Made by a program: the position numbers and the translations under genes
Origin: Phocoena phocoena
Taxonomy: Eukaryota; Chordata; Mammalia; Artiodactyla; Phocoenidae
Direction: 5' to 3'
Assembly (NCBI RefSeq): GCF_963924675.1
Contig: NC_089234.1
Location: 56,353,682 to 56,417,681, forward strand
Length of the DNA stretch: 64,000 bases
Shown here: positions 1 through 10,278 of the stretch, piece by piece
Layout: the number at the start of each line of letters is the position of its first letter
Position numbering within the stretch: the first letter of the stretch is position 1
The notes under the pieces: generated by a model
Seen by the model: only the letters and a program-made list of their open reading frames with translations
What the model was told of the DNA's origin: nothing
Databases searched by the model: none

Positions 1-211
1 ATATAAGCAACTTTAGTTTCACTGGTAGGAAGACAATGTCCCACAGTGACTCTACCTCTGCACTTCCTGAGACCCTTGGTACATCTGGATGTCCAGTCAT
101 AGGCTGGGATCCAAGAATATAATTCTAAAGAACAGACTGATACAAGTAGAGAAACAGCAGCAAAAAAGTAGCAGAAGGAAATTAGAAAGAGGCAGTTATG
201 GCCCCTGAATT
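1..211. other. Unassigned flank
   Basis: No gene, RNA or repeat family is recognised here. The stretch ends at the target-site duplication of the first SINE. Confidence 0.4.
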
Positions 212-224
212 TCACTGTTGTTTT

Positions 225-593
225 TATTTTTAATTTTTAAAAATAAATTTATTTTATTTTTATTTTTAGTTTTGGCTGCATTGGGTCTTTGTTGGTGCAT
301 GTGGGCTTTCTCTAGTTGCGGTTAGCGGGGGCTACTCTTCGTTGTGATGTGCAGGCTTCTCACTGTGGTGGCTTCTCGTTGCGGAGCACGGGCTCCAGGC
401 GTGCAGGCTTCAGTAGTTGTGGCACTCAGGCTCAGTAGTTGTGGTTCGTGGGCTCTGGAGCGCAGGCTCAGTAGTTGTGGTGCATGGGCTTAGTTGCTCT
501 GTGGCATGTGGGATCTTCCCAGACCAGGGCTTGAACCCGTGTCCCCTACATTGGCAGGTGGATTCTTAACCAAGGTGCAAACCAGGGAAGCCC
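225..593 (-). mobile_element. Long-form CHR-type SINE (tRNA-derived)
   Basis: Seen: an A/T-rich tail at the left, several repeats of a CAGTAGTTGTGG motif in the body, and the inverted tRNA-like head ending ACCAGGGAAGCCC at the right, so the element lies on the minus strand. A 13 bp direct repeat, TCACTGTTGTTTT, occurs at 212-224 and 601-613; seven bases separate the head from the right copy. Known: CHR SINEs are tRNA-derived, transcribed by RNA polymerase III from an internal promoter, and mobilised by L1. This is the long variant with the extra internal repeats, more diverged than the short copies elsewhere in the window. Confidence 0.88.
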
Positions 594-613
594 AAGCCCC
601 TCACTGTTGTTTT

Positions 614-1334
614 AAAAGCGGGATTCTTAACCCTCTGAAACTGTGAGCAGTTTTATGTGGGCATTTTTTTATCTAAGAAGAGGGTCAGTAGATTTCATCA
701 GATTCTCAGAGGACTGTGAGTTACCCTTGCCTTGCTTTGCTCAGAGGAATGATGTCGGATGGTCTATGATCCCTTCACATCCACTGAACATTCTCAAGGG
801 CTGCCACTGGGGGCAGGAAGGGAAGGACAGAGAATATAGGGCCAGTTCCACCCCACCCCACCCTACTCCCAACTTCAGTAAGAGCAATTTTTAAAACTTA
901 TTTTTTCATATAGAAATAGTTTTACGCTATACAAAAGTTGGAAAAAATAGCTAGAAAAAATGAAGAGTAAGATTATCTAGCTGAAGAGGGCCCTCTTGTA
1001 TCCACTTCCACCTTGTAGGCAGGCATTCTGTAATAGAGGGCCTAGGGTCAACTCAGTGTCCATGGCTTCATCCTGGATTGCAACCACACAACATACTTTA
1101 TGCTTCACTGATTTCCCAACTGAAGACTCCATTTCTCATTTCCTGTTTTCGTTCTTGCTATGTGGACAATGTGATACTTATTGAAGACTACCGAGTGGCA
1201 CGTGAAAAATATTTGATTAAATCCTAAATGAAAAAAAGTAAAACCCAATTACATAAAAGCTTCCTGAGAAGTAATGAATAAAAGGCAAATTATTTGAGAT
1301 GTTGCACATCTTTATGATTCTCCTGGTTATTTCT
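614..1334. other. Unassigned sequence
   Basis: AT-rich between about 890 and 960. Short open frames here have no recognisable domain and are treated as chance. Confidence 0.35.
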
Positions 1335-1560
1335 GGTGGCTACAAGATGGCTGCTGCTGCTCTAGCCATCATATCTACATTCCAGCAGGAACAAAGTAGG
1401 AGGAATAAGGAGAAAAGGATACTGCCTAAATCAAGCAGCAAAAACTTTCCTGGAAATCCCACAGCATGATTCTACACATGTCCCGTTGGCCAGCACTTTG
1501 ACACATGACCAGACCTGGCTGGAAAATAGATAAAGAAAAGGAGGTTAGGAATGGGGTTGG
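1335..1560. mobile_element. Ancient repeat fragment, family not named
   Basis: The segment contains a GGCTACAAGATGGCTGCTGC block and a GTTGGCCAGCACTTTGACACA block about 120 bases later. These resemble an old mammalian interspersed repeat that I recognise by pattern but cannot name. A second probable member lies at 3155-3510 in the same orientation. Confidence 0.35.
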
Positions 1561-2382
1561 GGCCAGCCAATCAATAAGTGCTCCAGGTGGTAACTGAAAA
1601 GTCACCCTAACTTTTGGTCTTGAAACAGTCTATCACAGTAACCACTGAATTAAGTCAGGCCAGACTATAAAGAGAAATTTTCTTCCTTCCTCCCTCCTTT
1701 CCCCTCTCCCCTTTTTCTCTCTTCTGTATTGTAAAATCTAAAATTTCAAGTGCTGCCTTGACAACTTTGAGCCTCTTTCGGCCCCAAATGCCTAACTGTG
1801 AGTCTCCCTGTTCTTGCCAGATATGCCCCACCTCCCCAGCCCAGCAGGCAAGCCTCCCCTCCCTGACAAGTTCCCCAATCAGCAGAATCAGCTGTGCCTT
1901 AGCTGGTCTTCAGCCTAATAGGTTTCACCTCCCCATCAAATCGTGAAATTATTCAAACAAGCCAATCACATCCCTCCACGTGAACGAAGGGTTACCTCAC
2001 TCTCTTCACCACAAAGCCTGAATCCCACAGTCCCTGCTGGTTTTCTCTCCTCCCAAGTGCAATCCTTGTGTGGTCCTGCCTGGCCTGAGGTGTCCTCCTC
2101 CCCTTCTCTGTGAGTATTTATGGCTAATAATCTGTCTGGTGCTGGGTGCTCAGCCACCTACTATTTAAGGTGGAGGATTCGTCCCACGTCCATGGGGTGC
2201 ATAGGAGTTGATCAGAATACCCGTATTGGCATCACAACAGTGAACAAGATATACTCAGGCCTTGCCCTTAGGTGGCTTACCATCTTGTGGGAAAGATATT
2301 TACTTGTACTTTGTATTTGCTGCTCCAAATACTGGTGTAGAGTACTATGGGAGCCTGTGGAGGGACGAACAAATGTAGAGCG

Positions 2383-2384
<2 letters not shown>
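1561..2384. other. Unassigned sequence with a pyrimidine-rich patch
   Basis: No gene or known repeat is identified. A CT-rich patch lies at about 1678-1732. The final part leads into the GT microsatellite. Confidence 0.35.

Positions 2385-2422
<38 letters not shown>
2385..2422 (+). repeat. (GT)19 microsatellite
   Basis: A perfect dinucleotide run of 38 bases. It causes open frames of alternating Cys/Val or Thr/His that are not genes. It ends 20 bases before the T-tract of the neighbouring SINE. Likely polymorphic in length. Confidence 0.97.
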
Positions 2423-2424
<2 letters not shown>

Positions 2425-2442
2425 GGAAGGGTTGTTTGTTTC

Positions 2443-2645
2443 TTTTTTTTTTTGCGGTATGCGGGGCTCTCACTGTTGTGGCCTCTCCCGTTGCGGAGCA
2501 CAGGCTCCGGACGCGCAGGCTCAGCGGCCATGGCTCACGGGCCCAGACGCTCCGCGGCATGTGGGATCCTCCCGGACCGGGGCACGAACCCGTGTCCCCT
2601 GCATTGGCAGGCGGACCCTCAACCACTGCGTCACCAGAGAAGCCC
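2443..2645 (-). mobile_element. Short-form CHR SINE
   Basis: Seen: T-tract 2443-2453 (the inverted A-tail), then the GCGGTATGCGGGGCTCTCAC body and the inverted tRNA-like head ending with AGCCC at 2645. The copy matches the other short CHR elements closely over its full length. No clean target duplication is visible; only GAAGGG-like similarity is shared by the flanks. The insertion site next to the GT repeat may have blurred it. Confidence 0.93.
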
Positions 2646-2759
2646 AGAAGGGGGGATTTTTAAGTTCAGTGTGGCTGAAGCTGAGTTTGAAGAGCTGAGA
2701 ATAGAGAGGGGAAAGTTAAAAAAAACTGCTTGAAACAGAAGCTGGAGAGGGACCCAGAG

Positions 2760-3045
2760 GCCAGGTCAAGGCAAACCTTCTCAGCGGAGTGAAGAAGTTC
2801 AGGATTTCATGAGCAAGCCCTGGTTTGCTCCCTTCAGCAGGAATACATGGGTGGGCATTGGCTTTTGGAAAGACCTCTGTGGCTTCAGTGTGGAGGATGG
2901 GAGGGCACCGGGGTAGGAACTGAAGAAAATCAGGGACGCTGTGGCAGTGGTCTAAGCAGAGTGGCAGAACTTTACTGTAGGGACTGTCTGTGAGGTCATG
3001 GACCGTAGAGGCAGAGAAATCCGTGGCCTCTTAGTGTGACTTTAC
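2760..3045 (+). mobile_element. Ancient interspersed repeat fragment (unnamed family)
   Basis: Contains a TTTTGGAAAGACCTCTGTGGC block followed by a GCAGTGTGGAGGATGG-like block and a GGCAGTGGTCTAAGC block. This order matches a widespread old mammalian repeat that I know by its consensus but cannot name with certainty. Related pieces lie at 28830-29060 and 42000-42720. Confidence 0.35.
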
Positions 3046-3154
3046 ATTCAAGGGTTTTTGTTTTTACCTTCCTCATAAGGGGCAGGGAAAGGAAAGGTAC
3101 CTGCTCACATAGGACAAGGGTTCAAATGCTCACGGTACAAGTTTTATATTAGAA

Positions 3155-3510
3155 CTCTCTGCATCTGCGAGTAAAAGAAAAATACAATTCCAGTGGCTTA
3201 CACAAACTGGACCTGTGTTTTCTTCCAGAGAAAGGTGGTTGGTTCAAAGAAATCAGAGCAGATACTGCTTTTGGAGTTGCCCTCATTATCCCAAAGTGGC
3301 TGCTACAGCTGCATCCATTCTGCATTCAAGGCAGGAGAAAAGGTAAGTGGGAAAGGCTGTGCCGGCTTTATGTGACTTTATGTATCGTCATAGCAGGAAA
3401 GAAAAATATTTTACGAATGACCTTTCCCAAAAGACTTTTGCTTATTCCTCACGGACGCTGGCTGCCCCTAGCTGCATGGGAAGTTGGGATGGCAAGTATC
3501 AGCTTTCAGG
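3155..3510. mobile_element. Ancient repeat fragment related to 1335-1560
   Basis: Contains CCAGTGGCTTACACAAACTGG near the left and AGTGGCTGCTACAGCTGCAT in the middle, the latter matching the 1335-1560 copy. The right part also shares the same block order. Divergence is high. No coding role is supported for the overlapping short open frames. Confidence 0.35.
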
Positions 3511-4224
3511 ATTCTCTAGAAGGAGGCAGAAAGCGAGAAGGGTGCTGGAAATGGCGATTCAGCAGCCAGTCAATGGTGTTTGCCACAAGTGCATTACAAG
3601 CCCGCGTTATATTGGAGGGGAAAGGGGAAGCTGTGGAGGCAAGCACGTAGCAGAGGTCAGTCACAGTCGTGAATTTTATGAAAGGTTTGCTGGGAAACTA
3701 CATTTAAGAAAATATATATGGTGGCTACGATTCCCCTGACAGCACGACCGAGTGATTTGCAATGTACTTGCATTTCATGGCCCTGGTTCCAAGTACTGTC
3801 ACTCACTTTCACGTCAGACACTTGAGTTGTTTCAAAATCACCAGGCTGGCCCACTATAAAATTACATACACGTGCACACACGGACCCTTTAGGAGCCCCC
3901 AGCGTATGGTGTGAAGCGTGCTTGTTCTTCTGATGGCTGTGGCATCAGCACTATGGATTTGTTTGGGCAAATGTGCTTCTTTGTAAGAGCGGAACTCCAG
4001 GAAGATTAAAACTACCCTTTGCCCCAGGTCTCTTGCCGTAAGCCTGGAGTCTAAATTCCTCGAAAGCAGTTTTATGCCCATGGTATGATTCTCATGGCAA
4101 TCCTGCAAAGCAGGCTTTTAGAAGAGGAAACTGACCCAAAGAAATGAAATGATTTGCTTGTGACCATCTAGTAGTGTGTAGGGGTCAGCAGCCTTCTCCA
4201 AAGGGAGACCTCCTGGGTACAAAT
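3511..4224. other. Unassigned sequence
   Basis: No gene, RNA or clear repeat is recognised. The segment ends at the target duplication of the next SINE. Confidence 0.35.
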
Positions 4225-4237
4225 CCAAGCTCTTTCT

Positions 4238-4454
4238 TTTGTTTTTTTTTGTTTTTTGTTTTGGTGGTACGCGGGCCTCTCACTGTTGTGGCCTCTCCCG
4301 TTGCGGAGCACAGGCTCCGGACGCGCAGGCTCAGCGGCCATGGCTCACGGGCCCAGCCGCTCCGCGGCATGTGGGATCTTCCCGGACCGCGGCACGACCC
4401 CGTATCCCCTGCATCGGCAGGCGGACTCTCAATCACTGTGCCACCAGGGAAGCC
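4238..4454 (-). mobile_element. Short-form CHR SINE with 13 bp target duplication
   Basis: A G-interrupted T-tract is followed by the standard CHR body and an inverted head ending GGAAGCC at 4454. The 13-mer CCAAGCTCTTTCT occurs at 4225-4237 and 4455-4467, flanking the element exactly. Low divergence from other copies and a perfect duplication suggest a fairly recent insertion. Confidence 0.95.
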
Positions 4455-4594
4455 CCAAGCTCTTTCTAATTCTGGGTGATTCAAAAGACTTTCAAGGTAG
4501 CAGCAAAGCAAGGTCACTGAGAAATGAAGGAAGACCAGCAATGATGAACTTAATTATAATTCTAGTTTAGGAAAATCTGGAAAAAAAGCTGTTC

Positions 4595-4898
4595 TGTCTG
4601 TGTGCTAACAAAACACCCTGAAACTTAGTCACATAAACCACCAATTATCAATATTTTATTATGTTCATGTATTCTGTGGTTCAAGAACTCAGATCACAGT
4701 GGGAATGGTCTGTCTTCTCCATGATGTCTGGGGCCTCAGCTGGGGAGAGTTAATGTCTGTGGGTTACTCCATAACTGGGGACTGAAGACTTTCAACTTAC
4801 GTGTCTGGCTCCTGGGCAGGGGTGACTCCAAGGCTGGGCTCAGATGGGACTACTGACTTAAGCAGCTATGTACAGCCTCTCCAGGTGGCTTGAGCTTC
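4595..4898 (-). mobile_element. LTR-like (MaLR-type) fragment, left part
   Basis: The order of blocks (AAACTTAGTCACATAAACC, then ATTCTGTGGTTCAAGAACTC, then GATGTCTGGGGCCTCAGCTG, then GGTGGCTTGAGCTTCC) matches an old LTR-type repeat read in reverse. It stops abruptly where L1 3' sequence begins. A piece that looks like its continuation appears at about 6781-6870, so the L1 and SINE fragment between appear to have been inserted into it. The family call is from memory. Confidence 0.45.
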
Positions 4899-6640
4899 CT
4901 TTTTTATTTTTTAATTTACTTTTTATTGTATATTAGAGTGTAGTTGATTTACAATGTTGTGTTAGTTTCAGGTGTACAGCAAAGTGATTGTTATATATAT
5001 ATGTATATCCATTCTTTTTCATATTCTTTTCCCATATAGGTTATTACAGATTATTGAGTAGAGTTCCCTATGCTATACAGTAGGGGTCCTTATATAGAGT
5101 AGTGTGTATAGGTTAATCCCAAACTCCTAATTTATCCCTCCCCCCACCTTTCCCCTTTGTAAACATAAGTTTGTTTTTGAAGTCTGTGACTCTGTTTCTG
5201 TTTTGTAACCATAAGTTTGTTTTTGAAGTCTGTGACTCTGTTTCTGTTTTGTAAATAAGTTCATTTATCTCATTTTTTTAGATTCCACATATAAATGATA
5301 TCATATGATTTGTCTTTCTCTGAATTACTTCACTTAGCATGATCATCTCTAGGTCCATTCATGTTGTTGCAAATGGCATTATTTCATTCTTTTTTATGGC
5401 TGAGTAATATTCCATTGTATCTATGTACCACATCTTCTTTATCCATTCCTCTGTCGATGGACATTTAGGTTGCTTCCATGTCTTGGTTACTGTAAATAGT
5501 GCTGCAGTGAACACTGGGGTGCATACTTTTCAAAGTATGGTTTTCTCTAGATATGTGCCCAGGAGTGGGATTGCTGGATCATATGGTAGTTCTATCAATA
5601 TTTTTAGTTTTTTAAGGAATCTCCATAATGTTTGTACCAGGTTACACTCCCACCAACAGTGTAGGTTCACTTTTCTCTACACCCTCTCCAGCATTTACTG
5701 TTTGTAGACGTCTTGATAATGGCCGTTCTGACTGGTGTGAGGTGATACCTCATTATAGTTTTGATTTTCATTTCTCTAATAATTAGTGATGTTGAGAACC
5801 TTTTCATGTGCTTTTTGGCCACCTTTATGTCTTCTTTGGAGAAATGTCTATTTAGAGCTTCTGCCCATTTTTGGATTGGGTTGTTTGTTTTTTTGATATT
5901 GAGCTGCAAGAGCTGTTTGTGTATTTTGGAGATTAATCCCTTGTCGGTTGCTTCATTTGCAAATATTTTCTCCCATTCTGTGGGTTGCATTTTCGTTTTG
6001 TTCATGATTTCCTTTGTTTTGCCAAAGCTTTTAAGTTTCATTAGGTCCCATTTGTTTATTTTTGTTTTTATTTTTATCACTCTAGGAGGTGGATCCAAAA
6101 AGATATTGCTGCAATTTATGTCAAAGAGAGTTCTGCCTACATTTTCCTCTAGGAGTTTTTATGGTATCTGGTCTTACCTTTAGGTCTTTAATCCATTTGG
6201 AGTTTATTGTTGTGTTAGGTGTTAGAGAATGTTCTAGTTTCATTCTTTTACATGTAGCTGTCCAGTTTTACCAGCACCACTTATTGAAGAGACTGTTTTT
6301 CCTCCATTGTTTATTCTTGCCTAGTTTTTCGTAGATTAATTGACCATAGGTGTGTGAGTTTATTTCTGGGCTTTCTATCTGATTCCATTGATCTATATTT
6401 CTGTTTTTGTGCCAGTACCTTACTGGTTTGATTACTGTAGTTTTATAATATAGTCTGAAGTTAGGGAGCCTGATTCTTCCAGCTCCATTTTTCTTTCTCA
6501 GGATTGCTTTGGCTATTCGGGGTCTTTTGTGTTTTCATACAAATTAAAAATTTTTTTGTTCTAGTTCCGTGAAAAATGCCATTGGTAATTTAATGGGGAT
6601 TGCACTATTAAAGTTGGCAACACTATTAAAGAGAGGCCCC
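4899..6640 (-). mobile_element. 5'-truncated L1 (ORF2 C-terminal part and 3' UTR)
   Basis: Seen: T-rich left end, then the 3' UTR with the GTACAGCAAAGTGATTG block, then antisense ORF2. An open minus-strand frame at 5667-6098 reads as the ORF2 region just before the C-terminus ([21 protein letters not shown], later [19 protein letters not shown]). The homology runs rightwards to about 6605, where the element is truncated. ORF2 is broken by stops and frameshifts and is not functional. A 46-base internal tandem duplication sits in the 3' UTR. Confidence 0.9.
5160..5251. repeat. 46-base tandem duplication inside L1 3' UTR
   Basis: Two adjacent copies, 5160-5205 and 5206-5251, differ at one position (A versus C at the fourth base). 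Other L1 copies in the window, such as 29820-31385, have only one unit, so the duplication is private to this copy. Confidence 0.93.
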
Positions 6641-6778
6641 CAACAGTGGGCCTCTCACTGTTATGGCCTCTCCTGTTGTGGAGCACAGGCTACAGATGTG
6701 CAGGCTCAGCGGCCGTGGCTCATGGGCCCAGCTGCTCTGCGGCATGTGGGATCTTCTCGGACTGGGGCACGAACCTGG
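6641..6778 (-). mobile_element. CHR SINE fragment
   Basis: Starts inside the CHR body (GGGCCTCTCACTGTTATGG) and ends at GGGGCACGAACCTGG, so both the A-tail and the tRNA-like head are missing. More diverged than the other short copies. It abuts the truncated end of the L1. Confidence 0.8.
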
Positions 6779-6780
6779 TC

Positions 6781-6870
6781 TGAAATCCATCTAGATTCAA
6801 GAGGAAGGGATTTCTCCTGATGAGAATTGTGTCAGAGTATTTGCAGCTGTGTTTTAAAACCAGTGCAGAA
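6781..6870 (-). mobile_element. LTR-like fragment, probable right part
   Basis: Contains GATTCAAGAGGAAGGGATTT and a GTCAGAGTATTTGCAGC-like block, which I would expect next in the LTR-type repeat that breaks off at 4898. This link is an inference from remembered consensus order. Confidence 0.3.
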
Positions 6871-6954
6871 GCCAGTCTATATTAGTTACCTTTATTTTGA
6901 ATTGATATTGAGGATGAGAAATGCATTATACTTTTCAGAACTTTTTATTTCTAA

Positions 6955-7130
6955 ATGTATTCATCTGGCCCTAATACTACCACTTACTAACTGTGTGACC
7001 ATGGAATCCTACCTAATGTCTCTGAATCCCATTATCCATATCCTTAAAATGGAGATAATACTTATACCTACCTCATTGGGCTTCCGTGAGAAGGAAATGT
7101 GACAATGTCTGCAAAGGGCTTAGCAAGAAC
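6955..7130 (+). mobile_element. MIR SINE, sense orientation
   Basis: Recognised by CCACTTACTAACTGTGTGACC, then AAAATGGAGATAATACTTAT and the ACCTACCTCATTGGG block, which is the MIR core in sense order. Diverged, as expected of an ancient mammalian SINE. Confidence 0.8.
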
Positions 7131-7134
7131 ATAT

Positions 7135-7375
7135 TCCACATTTATTCAACACATACATTTAGCATTTATGTGCCAAGCTCTGTTCTCAGTGTTTCACAAA
7201 GATTACCTTATTTAATCCTCATTTACCTCTACAACATAGACAGTGTTTTTATCCCTATTTCAAGGATGAGGAAATGGGATGGTCACAAAGCACGTATGTG
7301 AAGACCAGGACTTGAACAGAGCAACCTGGCTCTGGGGTCCATACTCTCAACCCCTCTGATGTACTGCCTTTCAGT
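7135..7375 (-). mobile_element. MIR SINE, antisense orientation
   Basis: Read in reverse the MIR blocks appear in order: CATTTATGTGCCAAGC, TTATTTAATCCTCATTTACC, GGATGAGGAAATGGGATGG, GACTTGAACAGAGC. It faces the preceding MIR with almost no gap. Confidence 0.8.
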
Positions 7376-7484
7376 AGATAGTACAGATGTGAATTTAGGC
7401 ATGCATATATCGTTTCTTGAGCACCCACAAGTAATAGTATGAGCCCAGGATTTTGGTTTGTATGAAGAATCTATTCATCTAGAG

Positions 7485-7665
7485 CAGGGGTCTGCAAACG
7501 ATGACCGTGGTCCAAATCTGGACAGTCCTATTCAATGTGTATTACTCAAGGCTGCTTTCATGCTGTCACAGCAGAATGGAAGAGTTGTGACAGAGACTGT
7601 ATGGCCTGCAAAGCTGAAAATATTTATTATCTGCCCCTTTGTTGAACAAAGTTTGCCAAGCCTTA
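7485..7665. mobile_element. Non-autonomous hAT-like DNA transposon
   Basis: Starts CAGGGGTCTGCAAACG, contains ACAGAGACTGTATGGCCTGC, and ends GTTTGCCAAGCCTTA, giving short inverted termini. The flanking octamers ATCTAGAG (7477-7484) and TTCTAGAC (7666-7673) agree at six of eight positions, fitting the 8 bp target duplication of hAT elements. A second member lies at 50253-50471 in the opposite orientation. The exact family name is not certain. Confidence 0.75.
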
Positions 7666-7673
7666 TTCTAGAC

Positions 7674-9171
7674 CTTACCTGAAACAATGCCTTATCCTGA
7701 ATTTCTCGGAATTTCAAACATGTTGAACCTTGTCCTCATCCTTGTTAATTCCTTACTTAACAAGTAGCTATAATAATATACGGCAGCCATTGTTCTAGAC
7801 CCTGGAGCTACTTGGTGAATAAGAGAGGCATGGTCCTTGCCCTCAGGGAGTTTGTGTTCTCCTGGAGGGAAATTAAAAAAAAAAAACACCAAAAATCAGC
7901 AAGCAAAACCAAATGACTGTAGATTATAATGACTCCAATGAAAGAAAGAAATAGGATAACAGGTAACTGAGGGTAGAGAGAGGATTTATTATAAATAGAA
8001 GCCATTGTGGGTGAGAACTCTATTACTGCAGCTAAAAGCATCCCAATAAGGAGGTATGTGGAGAGGAGGAAGTATGAAATTGTCATCTGAGAGTGGAACA
8101 GAAAGTTTATTAGGAAGTGTGGGAGGATGGATGCTCAGTGTGGAGTGCCCACCTCAGGATGTGAATTGAAAGTGAATGGTCAGCCTGACTGTATGATTTT
8201 TCCTTTCTACAATCTGAAGCAACTTGGATGCAGACATGGAGAAAGCAGGGAGTGAGTTCAACAAAAGTTGAGGTTTTGGAGGATAGCAATAAGTGGAAAT
8301 AAGGGGAGAGATGAATGGGCAAATTTAGCCAGGAGACAGATTTTCTTTGGCTAGCCCACTGTATTAAAACTAAGCATTCGAATGACTTTCAGTGGAACAC
8401 AATTTGGTTCACCATGTCCCTACACATTCTTGCTATGTTCTGTCTTGCCTGTTTCACTTGTTTATGTTTTCTGCCTGACCCCGTAAACTTCGATTGCAAA
8501 CACTGAGTTGTAGTAATAGATGACAGGCTCTTACCTGCATAAGGAGAGAATGGAAGGACAGAAAACTAAAGGATTATGAGAGAATGGTAGGATTAATGAA
8601 TTGGAGACAGAACTTTTGATGAGGTCAGATGAGAGCTAAGGAATTATGAAAGTGAGGACTGGAAATATAGCACAGTCTCTTAAGAACGGAATATTAAAAG
8701 TCAAGATTCTGAAGGTAGTAGACTGATGTTTACAAGGTAAAGAGTGTGACACTGGGAGAGGGTAGCTGAGGTAGGGAGAACCAAAATGTTACATGCATAT
8801 ACAAACATATACATGAAACACGTGCATAGAACGTTCATATATACACATACATAAATTCACACACACAGGCTGGAAGTGCTTTTAAGAGGCTACCTGGCAT
8901 TCAGAGTTAAGAAAATATCTCCACGTAATGAGGATGTACTCTTTTATGGGTTTTCTAGACACATGAAGAGAGTCATTAGGAAACAGCTCAAATGCAATCA
9001 GCCAAAGGGAAGCCTAGGCTAGAACACGAGAGATCCATTTTCAGACAAAACACCTTTCCTTTCTTCTACAGAAAAACCAGGGTAACTGAATTATTAAAAA
9101 CATACCTTGGGCTTCCGGAGACCCCAAAACAGTGACTGCTGCCTAGGCTGGTGTCTCCCCATATATCTATA
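7674..9171. other. Mostly unassigned sequence with faint ancient-repeat similarity
   Basis: The part near 7830-7870 (GTCCTTGCCCTCAGGGAGTT) resembles the unnamed old repeat family also seen at 28830 and 42000. The block at about 8790-8870 is a low-complexity ATACATA-type tract. No gene is recognised. Confidence 0.35.
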
Positions 9172-9173
9172 TA

Positions 9174-9585
9174 CAGGTTTCCCCCACTAACTGAAAGTAG
9201 AGCCAGGCTATGAAACTTTTCATAAGCCAAAATGGTATAAAGCGAAATGGCAATTACCTTAGGACACCTCTTGCTAACTGACACACCAAATAAACAGAGA
9301 TGAGGCACAGATGCTCACAGACACAGTTCAGAGCTATGGGGGCTTGACACTGAGATGTGGAGTGTTGCTCCCGGAAGAGCTCGGCGGTGCCACTCTCACT
9401 ACTTGGGGTGAGGGATGCCTCTCTAAGGGCCCGCTGCAAAACGCTGATGCGCTTTGTGTTTTTCACCTTTTCCATAAAAGCAAACATCTTCAGATTTCTT
9501 TCAGTTTGAAGTTGGTGCTAATGTAGGTCTTTCCTAAACGTAAAGTGACGTAAAGCAAACTTTGGAAAAGTGGGGGATACCTCTG
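9174..9585. mobile_element. Tigger-type (Tc/mariner) DNA transposon remnant
   Basis: Inverted termini: the left end reads CAGGTTTCCCCCACTAACTG and the right end, reversed, reads CAGAGGTATCCCCCACTTTT. A TA dinucleotide flanks both sides (9172-9173 and 9586-9587), the signature of Tc1/mariner insertion. At 412 bases it is too short for a transposase and has no coding frame, so it is a non-autonomous or internally deleted copy. Confidence 0.8.
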
Positions 9586-9587
9586 TA

Positions 9588-10278
9588 CCTCAGCACTGGT
9601 GTCTCCAGGCTGTTGGGTGGAGCCAGGTCTTGGTGCCAATGAGCTAGAGGGAGGATTCCAAGATGTCGCCCAAGTGCTGGGTTCCTCCAGGTGGTAGAAC
9701 CAACTTCCAATTATGGCTGATGCCAGTGTCTATGCCCCCAGGGTAAAAGCTGCAGCGGCCACCCCCACGCCCCGCACCTCTCAGGGAGACTCTCCATGTT
9801 CAGCAGTTAGGTCTGGTCTAGGCTCCTATAGAATCACTGCTTTTACCCTGGGTCCTGGTGCCTGTGAGATTTTGTGGGTGCCCTTTAAGAGTGAAGCCTC
9901 TCTTTCCCCCAGGCCTGTGGGACTCCTGCAATTAATCCCTGCTGGCCTTCAAAGCCAAATGCTCTAAGGGCTCATCTTCCTGTGAAGGACCCCCAGGCTG
10001 AGGGAGACCAACATGGGGCTCAGAACTCTCACTCCTAAGTATAGGGAGAAGCTGTGTAGGTCGCCCACCTGGAGGCATGGGACTTGATTTGACTATGTCG
10101 CGAGTCCCCCCGCCCATCTCATTGCGGTTCCTTCTTTATGTCTTTAGTTGTAGAAGATCTTTTCTGGTAGGTTTCAGTCTTTTACATCAGTTGTTTTTCT
10201 GCAAATAGTTGTGGTTTTGGTGTGCCCATGAGAGGAGATGAGCTCAGGGTCTTTCTACGCCATCTTGGTTCTGCACTT
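9588..10278 (-). mobile_element. Detached old L1 5' UTR
   Basis: Read in reverse, the segment starts with AACCAAGATGGCG near 10278, followed by GAGCTCATCTCCTCTC and later GCTTTGAAGGCCAGCAGGG, the order of an old L1 5' UTR. The overlapping short open frames are not genes. No ORF1 follows on its downstream (left) side, which ends at the Tigger element. Confidence 0.6.

Noticed and set aside
2120..2733. Frames of 80-190 codons on both strands
   Set aside because: They are readings of the (GT)n repeat and of a CHR SINE. The same peptides (for example PLPLRSTGSGRAGS) recur wherever this SINE occurs, at 4.3, 24.2, 36.4 and 41.2 kb.
5160..5251. Direct repeats as a possible CRISPR-like array
   Set aside because: Only two units with no spacer, inside an L1 of a mammalian genome.
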